Assembly (NCBI GenBank): GCA_045537915.1
Contig: JAZSQK010000065.1
Location: forward strand, 1-64,000
Source: SFWF01 sp045537915
GTDB taxonomy: Bacteria; Bacillota; Clostridia; Oscillospirales; Acutalibacteraceae
Length of the DNA: 64,000 nucleotides
Direction of reading: 5' to 3'
Made by a program: the position numbers and the translations under genes. The notes beneath the pieces were generated by a model. The model saw nothing but the letters and a program-made list of their open reading frames with translations. It ran no database searches and was not told where the DNA came from. Position 1 is the stretch's first letter. Each line of letters begins with the position of its first letter. Below, piece by piece: positions 58,679-64,000 of the stretch.

Positions 58679-59956
58679 CTAATCAAGGAATCCCTTGTAG
58701 TGACGCATCATCATCTGTGACTCAAGGTTCTGAACGGTATCAAGAGCAACACCGACAAGAATGAGTACCGATGTACCACCGAGCGAGATATTGATCTGTC
58801 CGACATTTCCGATAATAATCGGAAGAATTGCAATTACACTGAGGAACAAAGCGCCAAGCAGAGTAATTCTTGACAGAATCTTTGCAAAATAATCCGAAGT
58901 GGGTTTGCCGGGACGAATTCCCGGAACCGAACCGCCGTTCTTGCGGATATTGTTGGCAATCTCAACGGGATTGTACTGAATGGTTGCATAGAAATATGCG
59001 AAACCGATGATGAGCGCAAAATAGATAAGTGCGTAGAAGGTTCCCTGTGTACTAAAGAGAGCGAGTATCTTAACCGCAGTTTTTTCTTTAGTAACATCCA
59101 TAAAGGAAAGGATCATTGTGGGAACCATAAGGATAGAACTTGCGAATATGATGGGCATAACGCCAGACATATTTACCTTGAAAGGGATATGGGAGTTTTG
59201 TCCGCCATACTGCTTTCTACCCTGAACACGCTTTGCGTACTGAACGGGAACTCTTCTTTCTGCATGTGTCATCCATACAATGAATGCAATAACAAGCAAG
59301 AAAACGACAAGAATTCCGATTACTGCCACATACTGACCGAGCTGCCAATAACCGAGCAACGCTCTTGCAGCGTCGGGCGCTCTGGAAATGATACCTGCGA
59401 AGAGAAGAATTGAAATACCGTTTCCGATACCCTTTACATCTATCTGTTCGCCAAGCCACATAACCAGCGCTGAACCGGCAGTAAACGCAGCAATTATAAC
59501 AAATGCTGCAAATACTGTCATACCGCCTTTGATACCGTCAACAAGGTGTCCCTGATTTTTCAGATAGAAGAAATATCCGGTACCCTGTAAAAGACCGAGA
59601 ATAACTGCGGCATAACGGGTAATCTGAGCCATCTTTTTGCGGCCTTCCTCTCCCTCTTTAGCCAGACGCTCGAGGTAAGGAATTGCAACGGTAAGCAGCT
59701 GAATGATGATCGACGCATTAATGTACGGAGTAACCGACATTGCGAAAAGTGCGCCGTACTGCAGACCGCCACCAGTAAGGATGGACAGATAATTGAAAAA
59801 GTCATTTGTAGTAGAGCTTGCCTGAAGAGATGCAAGATCCACAAACGGAACCGGTAAAACCGAGCCGATTCGGAAGATCACGATAATGAAAAGTGTGAAG
59901 AAAATCTTTTTACGGATATCTACTACCTTCCATGCATTTCTTAAAATTTCAAGCAT
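58679..59956 (-). CDS. secY: Protein translocase subunit SecY
   Basis: A 425-residue channel protein with ten membrane helices. FRIGSVLPVPFVD near residue 30, GIGNGISILLFAGI, ERRVPVQYAKRVQGRKQYGG in the cytoplasmic loop, NVSGVMPIIFASS-like KVNMSGVMPIIFASS and SVPGIRPGKPT are typical. It forms the SecYEG pore. Between rplO and adk. Confidence 0.97.
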   Translation of the reverse strand: MLEILRNAWKVVDIRKKIFFTLFIIVIFRIGSVLPVPFVDLASLQASSTTNDFFNYLSILTGGGLQYGALFAMSVTPYINASIIIQLLTVAIPYLERLAKEGEEGRKKMAQITRYAAVILGLLQGTGYFFYLKNQGHLVDGIKGGMTVFAAFVIIAAFTAGSALVMWLGEQIDVKGIGNGISILLFAGIISRAPDAARALLGYWQLGQYVAVIGILVVFLLVIAFIVWMTHAERRVPVQYAKRVQGRKQYGGQNSHIPFKVNMSGVMPIIFASSILMVPTMILSFMDVTKEKTAVKILALFSTQGTFYALIYFALIIGFAYFYATIQYNPVEIANNIRKNGGSVPGIRPGKPTSDYFAKILSRITLLGALFLSVIAILPIIIGNVGQINISLGGTSVLILVGVALDTVQNLESQMMMRHYKGFLD

Positions 59957-59957
59957 C

Positions 59958-60398
59958 TTACTTCACCTCAGCAGTTCCGCCGACCTTCTGAATCTTCTCA
60001 GAAGCACCGGCTGAAAATGCAGCTGCGTTAACGGTAAGCTTTTTGGTAAGCTCTCCGTTTCCAAGGATCTTAACAGGCATGCAAGCACATCTGATAAGTC
60101 CCTTTTCAGCTAAAGCTGCAGCGTCAACGACAGCTCCATCGTCAAACACCTCTAAAGCGGATACATTGACAATTGCATACTCTTTTGCAAAAATATTGTT
60201 GAAGCCACGCTTCGGAACTCTACGCTGTAAAGGCATCTGACCGCCTTCAAATCCCGGTCTCATTCCGTGACCGGCACGTGCCTTTTGTCCCTTGTGTCCC
60301 TTGCCGGCAGTCTTGCCGTTTCCGGACCCGTGACCTCTACCGATACGCTTCGGGGCTTTTGTAGCACCCTCTACGGAAGAAAGTTCATGCAGTTTCAT
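59958..60398 (-). CDS. rplO: 50S ribosomal protein L15
   Basis: A 146-residue L15: MKLHELSSVEGATKAPKRIG, then GRGHGSGNGKTAGKGHKGQK and MRPGFEGGQMPLQRRVPKRG. The C-terminal half binds 23S rRNA domain II. AAGGAGG precedes the ATG. A 71-bp gap to rpmD contains a small GCGGT / ACCGC hairpin (60425-60440). Confidence 0.97.
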   Translation of the reverse strand: MKLHELSSVEGATKAPKRIGRGHGSGNGKTAGKGHKGQKARAGHGMRPGFEGGQMPLQRRVPKRGFNNIFAKEYAIVNVSALEVFDDGAVVDAAALAEKGLIRCACMPVKILGNGELTKKLTVNAAAFSAGASEKIQKVGGTAEVK

Positions 60399-60469
60399 TT
60401 TTTCGCACCTCCTTGCTAAAGTACGCGGTTTTTACACCGCTCGCCCATTTGGACTAAAATTAGAAATTC

Positions 60470-60664
60470 TTAAGCCTTGGTTACCTCAAGAAGATGAATG
60501 ATCTTCTTGATCTTACCAGCTGTTGCAGCATTATCGGGCTGAACAGATACATCGCCAATCCTGTGAAGGCCGAGAGCCTCTGCAGTAGCGATCTGATCCT
60601 TCTTGCAGCTGATAGTGCTCTTTACAAGCTTGATAGTAACGGTGGAAGTTTTCTTAGTTGCCAT
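60470..60664 (-). CDS. rpmD: 50S ribosomal protein L30
   Basis: A 64-residue L30: VTIKLVKSTISCKKDQIATA and LGLHRIGDVSVQPDNAATAG, the single-domain bacterial form. Standard place between rpsE and rplO. Confidence 0.96.
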   Translation of the reverse strand: MATKKTSTVTIKLVKSTISCKKDQIATAEALGLHRIGDVSVQPDNAATAGKIKKIIHLLEVTKA

Positions 60665-60678
60665 AGTTCGCTTCCTCC

Positions 60679-61182
60679 TTAACCTAAAATTTCTTTAACG
60701 GTCTTGCCACGAACGGCTGCAACCTGCTCTGCGTCACGAAGAGCTGAAAGACCCTGAATTGTTGCTCTAACAACATTGCAAGGATTGTTTGAACGAAGAG
60801 CCTTAGCACGAACGTCCTTAATTCCTGCCATTTCAACAACGGCACGAACTGCGCCGCCGGCAATAACTCCGGTACCGGGAGCAGCGGGCTTAAGCATAAC
60901 TCTGCCTGCGCCGTATTCTCCGATAATCTCGTGAGGAATTGTAGTGCCTTTGAGAGAAACCTTAATAAGGTTCTTCTTAGCGTCTTCAATACCCTTACGG
61001 ATAGCTTCCGGAACTTCTCCGGCCTTTCCGAGACCGAAACCTACAACGCCGTTTCCGTCGCCTACGACAACAAGTGCCGAAAACTTCATGATACGGCCGC
61101 CCTTAACGGTCTTGGATACACGGTTGAGCGCAACAACACGCTCCTGTAAATCTAATGCTGTAGCATCTATTCTTGTAGCCAA
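60679..61182 (-). CDS. rpsE: 30S ribosomal protein S5
   Basis: A 167-residue S5. RIDATALDLQERVVALNRVS opens the protein, then KTVKGGRIMKFSALVVVGDG, GNGVVGFGLGKAGEVPEAIR and GVIAGGAVRAVVEMAGIKDV. It is important for decoding accuracy. The start is a TTG at 61182 with AGGAGG 7 nt upstream; the much longer open frame to 61326 runs into rplR and lacks the family N-terminus. Confidence 0.95.
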   Translation of the reverse strand: MATRIDATALDLQERVVALNRVSKTVKGGRIMKFSALVVVGDGNGVVGFGLGKAGEVPEAIRKGIEDAKKNLIKVSLKGTTIPHEIIGEYGAGRVMLKPAAPGTGVIAGGAVRAVVEMAGIKDVRAKALRSNNPCNVVRATIQGLSALRDAEQVAAVRGKTVKEILG

Positions 61183-61204
61183 AAGTATTCCTCCTCTTCT
61201 CTTT

Positions 61205-61564
61205 TTAGAACTTGAGGCCGCCCTCACGGGCACCTTCGGCAAGCTCCTTAACGCGTCCGTGATAGATGTATCCGCCACGGTCAAATACGACCTCGGTGAT
61301 ACCCTTCTGGGTAGCGCGTTCAGCAATCAGTTTTCCTACTTTACGGGCCTCTTCGCAGTTGCCCTTTGCCTCGCCGAAGTCTTTTTCAAGACTTGAAGCT
61401 GATGCAAGAGTTACTCCCTTAACATCATCTATCAGCTGGGCGTAGATATTTGAGTTGGAGCGGAATACATTAAGACGCGGACGTTCTGCTGTACCGCTGA
61501 TCTTTCCACGAACACGAAGGTGCTTGTGGAGACGAGCCTTATTGTTATCAGGCTTGTTAACCAT
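61205..61564 (-). CDS. rplR: 50S ribosomal protein L18
   Basis: A 119-residue L18: KHLRVRGKISGTAERPRLNV, then FRSNSNIYAQLIDDVKGVTL and VFDRGGYIYHGRVKELAEGA with REGGLKF at the end. It binds 5S rRNA with L5. Between rplF and rpsE. Confidence 0.97.
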   Translation of the reverse strand: MVNKPDNNKARLHKHLRVRGKISGTAERPRLNVFRSNSNIYAQLIDDVKGVTLASASSLEKDFGEAKGNCEEARKVGKLIAERATQKGITEVVFDRGGYIYHGRVKELAEGAREGGLKF

Positions 61565-61582
61565 TTTACATACACTCCTTTA

Positions 61583-62131
61583 TTATTTCTTAGCGCCCTT
61601 GCCGGCTTTACCTTCTTTGCGGCGAATGTGCTCATCAATATACTTGATTCCCTTACCCTTATACGGCTCAGGCGGACGCTTCATGCGAACTTCGGCAGCG
61701 AACTGTCCGACCTTCTGCTTATCGGGACCGGAAATGATAATGCTGTTGGGCGAAGGTACCTCAACTGTGATACCGTCGATCTCAGGCATTACTACGTTGT
61801 GAGAATATCCAAGGTTGAGGACAAGGTCCTTTCCCTGCTTAGCGGCACGATAGCCGACACCGTTAACCTGAAGCTCCTTTTTGAAGCCCTCGGTAACGCC
61901 TGTTACCATGTTAGCAACAAGGGTACGTGTAAGACCGTGAAGTGATCTGTGCTCTTTAACGTCGCTGGGGCGGGTAACAATAATTTCATTACCTTCAACC
62001 GCAATGCTGATTTCGGGATTAAAGGTGTTAGTAAGCTCACCCTTAGGTCCCTTAACCTTAACGGTTGATCCTTCGACATTAACCTGTACTCCTGCAGGAA
62101 TTACAATAGGTTTCTTACCAATTCTTGACAT
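61583..62131 (-). CDS. rplF: 50S ribosomal protein L6
   Basis: A 182-residue L6: MSRIGKKPIVIPAGVQVNV, KGPKGELTNTFNPEISI, and the second domain's PEPYKGKGIKYIDEHIRRKE near the C-terminus. Two related alpha/beta domains. It lies near the sarcin-ricin loop. The tail is Lys/Gly-rich. Confidence 0.97.
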   Translation of the reverse strand: MSRIGKKPIVIPAGVQVNVEGSTVKVKGPKGELTNTFNPEISIAVEGNEIIVTRPSDVKEHRSLHGLTRTLVANMVTGVTEGFKKELQVNGVGYRAAKQGKDLVLNLGYSHNVVMPEIDGITVEVPSPNSIIISGPDKQKVGQFAAEVRMKRPPEPYKGKGIKYIDEHIRRKEGKAGKGAKK

Positions 62132-62146
62132 CTTGCAGTACCTCCC

Positions 62147-62545
62147 TTACCAGATGTAAGCGAGAACTTCGCCGCCTACGTTGTTGCTGCGAGCCTGCTT
62201 GTCTGTCATAATGCCTTTAGAGGTTGAAAGGATGGCAATACCAAGTCCCTTCATTACTCTGGGCATATCCTCAACGCTTGTGTAAATACGCAGACCGGGT
62301 TTTGAAACTCTGCGGAGACCGGTAATAATCTGCGACTTGTTAGGACCGTACTTCAAAACAATATGAATTACGCCCTGTTTTCCGTCTTCAACAACATTGA
62401 AGCTTGAAATGTAGCCTTCATCAAGTAAAATCTGGGCGATTGCCTTCTTTACGTTAGATGCAGGAACATCAACAGAATCGTGCTTTGCAGAAGAAGCATT
62501 GCGGATTCTGGTCAGCATATCTGCTATTGTATCTGTAATTTGCAT
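62147..62545 (-). CDS. rpsH: 30S ribosomal protein S8
   Basis: A 132-residue S8: ITDTIADMLTRIRNASSAKH at the N-terminus, RVSKPGLRIYTSVEDMPRVM and GLGIAILSTSKGIMTDKQAR, ending GGEVLAYIW. In E. coli S8 is the translational repressor of the spc operon; whether that holds here is not visible. Confidence 0.97.
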   Translation of the reverse strand: MQITDTIADMLTRIRNASSAKHDSVDVPASNVKKAIAQILLDEGYISSFNVVEDGKQGVIHIVLKYGPNKSQIITGLRRVSKPGLRIYTSVEDMPRVMKGLGIAILSTSKGIMTDKQARSNNVGGEVLAYIW

Positions 62546-62560
62546 TGCAATCGTCCTCCT

Positions 62561-62746
62561 TTACCAACTTGCTTTCTTTACGCCGGGAATCTCGCCCTTG
62601 TAAGCCAGCTCTCTGAAGCATATACGGCAGATACCGTACTTGCGAAGATAAGCATGGGGGCGGCCACAGATCTTGCATCTGTTGTATTCTCTTGTAGAGA
62701 ACTTAGCAGGTCTTGCCTGCTTAATCTTCATAGAAGTCTTAGCCAT
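62561..62746 (-). CDS. rpsZ: 30S ribosomal protein S14, zinc-binding type Z
   Basis: A 61-residue short S14. RCKICGRPHAYLRKYGICRI followed by CFRELAYKG supplies two CxxC pairs that bind zinc, and GEIPGVKKASW ends it. This is the C+ form usual in Firmicutes, half the length of the zinc-free one. Between rplE and rpsH. Confidence 0.96.
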   Translation of the reverse strand: MAKTSMKIKQARPAKFSTREYNRCKICGRPHAYLRKYGICRICFRELAYKGEIPGVKKASW

Positions 62747-62758
62747 AATTCCTTCTCC

Positions 62759-63298
62759 TTACTTCGCAAACGGAGCGCCCATAAGTGTTAACAGCTCACG
62801 AGCCTCTTCGTCGGTCTTAGCAGTAGTAACGAACATAATGTCCATACCACGTACCTTGTCAATCTTGTCATACTCGATTTCAGGGAAAATAAGCTGCTCT
62901 TTAACGCCCATAGCGTAGTTGCCTCGGCCGTCAAATGAGTTGGGGTTAATTCCTCTGAAGTCTCTAACTCTCGGAAGAGCAGCATTGAAGAGTCTGTCGA
63001 TAAACTCATACATTCTTGCGCCTCTGAGGGTTACCTTAACTCCGATGGGCATACCCTCACGGAGTTTGAAGTTAGCAACCGACTTCTTTGCCTTACAAGC
63101 AACCGGCTTCTGTCCGGTGATTGTAGCAAGGTCGGTCATTATAGCGTCAATAACCTTGGAGTTGTCCTTGGCTTCTCCGCAACCTACGTTGATAACTACC
63201 TTATCGAGCTTCGGAATCTGCATGACGCTCTTGTAGCCGAATTTGTTCATCAGCGCAGGGGCAATTGACTGCTTATATTCATCATATAATCTTGCCAT
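62759..63298 (-). CDS. rplE: 50S ribosomal protein L5
   Basis: A 179-residue L5: MQIPKLDKVVINVGCGEAKD, TGQKPVACKAKKSVANFKLR, GMPIGVKVTLRGARMYEFID and FRGINPNSFDGRGNYAMGV. It binds 5S rRNA and contacts the P-site tRNA. Standard position after rplX. Confidence 0.97.
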   Translation of the reverse strand: MARLYDEYKQSIAPALMNKFGYKSVMQIPKLDKVVINVGCGEAKDNSKVIDAIMTDLATITGQKPVACKAKKSVANFKLREGMPIGVKVTLRGARMYEFIDRLFNAALPRVRDFRGINPNSFDGRGNYAMGVKEQLIFPEIEYDKIDKVRGMDIMFVTTAKTDEEARELLTLMGAPFAK

Positions 63299-63316
63299 GT
63301 GATATTCCTCCTACTC

Positions 63317-63640
63317 TTAAAGTTCTGCTCCGCATTTCTTGCAAATGCGGGTCTTGTTTCCGTTCTCATCAACCTTGTGAGCAACACGTGTAGGCTTGTC
63401 GCACTTGGGGCAAACAACCTGCACCTTTGAAGCGTAAATTGCGCTTTCTGTTTCGATTATTCCCGAAGCATCTCCGGCCTTGCGGGGCTTAACGTGCTTT
63501 TTAACAACGTTGATACCCTCAACAATAACCTTGCCCTCCTTGGGGCTGACTGCGAGAACCTTACCCTTCTTGCCACGGTCTTTCTCGTCGCCGGTAAGAA
63601 GAACAACGGTATCGCCTGCTTTAACAAACAAATTATTCAT
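63317..63640 (-). CDS. rplX: 50S ribosomal protein L24
   Basis: A 107-residue L24 with an N-terminal KOW motif, VKAGDTVVLLTGDEKDRGKK, then GKVLAVSPKEGKVIVEGINV and VKKHVKPR. The C-terminus has two CxxC pairs (VCPKCDKPTRV and RICKKCGAEL), a zinc-ribbon end often seen in Firmicutes L24. It starts assembly of the 50S subunit. Confidence 0.97.
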   Translation of the reverse strand: MNNLFVKAGDTVVLLTGDEKDRGKKGKVLAVSPKEGKVIVEGINVVKKHVKPRKAGDASGIIETESAIYASKVQVVCPKCDKPTRVAHKVDENGNKTRICKKCGAEL

Positions 63641-63654
63641 TGTATCTTACCTCC

Positions 63655-64000
63655 TTAAAGAACTTCCGGTGCAAGAGAAAGTATCTTCATATAATCTCCG
63701 TCACGAAGTTCACGTGCAACGGGTCCAAAGATACGGGTTCCTCTGGGGTTCTTATCTTCACGAATAATAACTGCTGCGTTTTCATCAAATCTGATGTATG
63801 TGCCGTCGTTACGACGGAGGCCTCTTACAGAACGAACTACAACGGCCTTTACAACGTCGCCCTTCTTTACAGTACCGCCGGGAGCGGCCTTCTTAACAGA
63901 AGCAACAACGATATCGCCAATATTGGCATACCTTCTACCGGAGCCGCCAAGCACACGGATGCACATAAGTTCTTTTGCACCGGTGTTGTCAGCAACCTTG
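63655..64000 (-). CDS. rplN: 50S ribosomal protein L14 (5' end outside window)
   Basis: About 115 residues are seen; the start lies beyond the right edge. KVADNTGAKELMCIRVLGGS, AAPGGTVKKGDVVKAVVVRS, VRGLRRNDGTYIRFDENAAV and RGTRIFGPVARELRD are the L14 signature. An internal ATG at 63966 is not the start because conserved residues continue upstream to position 63999. It is the first visible gene of the spc-type cluster. Confidence 0.96.
   Translation of the reverse strand, partial: KVADNTGAKELMCIRVLGGSGRRYANIGDIVVASVKKAAPGGTVKKGDVVKAVVVRSVRGLRRNDGTYIRFDENAAVIIREDKNPRGTRIFGPVARELRDGDYMKILSLAPEVL

Noticed and set aside
60425..60440. Small GCGGT/ACCGC hairpin between rpmD and rplO
   Set aside because: Only five base pairs and no T-run; too weak to call a terminator or regulatory element.
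61183..61326. Longer form of S5
   Set aside because: It would extend into rplR and has no S5 similarity; a TTG with a perfect AGGAGG explains the start.

Overview
The window reads as a chromosomal segment of a low-to-mid GC, endospore-forming Gram-positive anaerobe of class Clostridia, most like the Ruminococcaceae/Oscillospiraceae. The evidence is Spo0A and SpoVAC, several lipoproteins and cell-wall LytR-CpsA-Psr proteins with no outer-membrane genes, strong SD/sigma-A style promoters (TTGACA-17-TATAAT), T-box and TPP riboswitch control, GTP-type PEP carboxykinase, a PduL-type phosphotransacylase, an 8-Fe clostridial ferredoxin and zinc-binding S14/L36/S4 ribosomal proteins. The family placement is inference from gene content, not a phylogeny.

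Layout. 1-5 kb: the start of smc, a tRNA-Pro with a duplicated 5' fragment beside it, spoVAC, spo0A, then trpS-holB-ricT. 5-7.7 kb: ferredoxin and pduL-hemW-phosphatase. 7.7-15.2 kb: a polar amino acid ABC importer whose binding protein is circularly permuted, and a divergent MarR-controlled heterodimeric ABC exporter pair with a HAD phosphatase. 15.2-22.2 kb: nicotinate phosphoribosyltransferase plus a lipoprotein, then galT-AEC transporter-HPr-kinase-like-mscL-asparaginase. 22.2-30.2 kb, minus strand: TPP-controlled thiT, a two-gene BY-kinase/Wzz pair, a GntR-regulated ABC module, and an HD protein with a Na/Pi cotransporter. 30.2-30.5 kb: a 276-bp element with perfect 28-bp terminal inverted repeats, abutting pckG. 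32.5-35.7 kb: an S26-like peptidase, a DUF815 ATPase and an LCP protein.

35.8-39.6 kb is a T-box(Cys)-controlled cysE-cysS-trmN6-rsmI operon. 39.7-48.6 kb is one tightly packed minus-strand run: lipoprotein, response regulator, sensor kinase, yqhQ-like, prmC, recA, recX, rimO, pgsA. 48.7-52.4 kb is the glycolytic pgk-tpiA-gpmI operon with a palindrome at its promoter. 52.4-53.6 kb holds trmL and a membrane protein. 53.7-64 kb is the distal spc/alpha ribosomal operon, rplN through rplQ, including secY, adk, map, infA and rpoA, ending in a strong terminator.

Most of the window is conserved housekeeping DNA. The parts that deserve attention are the inverted-repeat element at 30225-30500, the permuted binding protein at 9271-10113, the tRNA-flanking repeat at 355-580, the HPr-kinase-like gene at 19884-20597, the palindromic sites at 10323-10347, 27657-27681 and 52341-52358, and the lipoprotein/two-component set placed upstream of recA. 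No CRISPR array, prophage, insertion sequence with a transposase, or clear defence system was seen.
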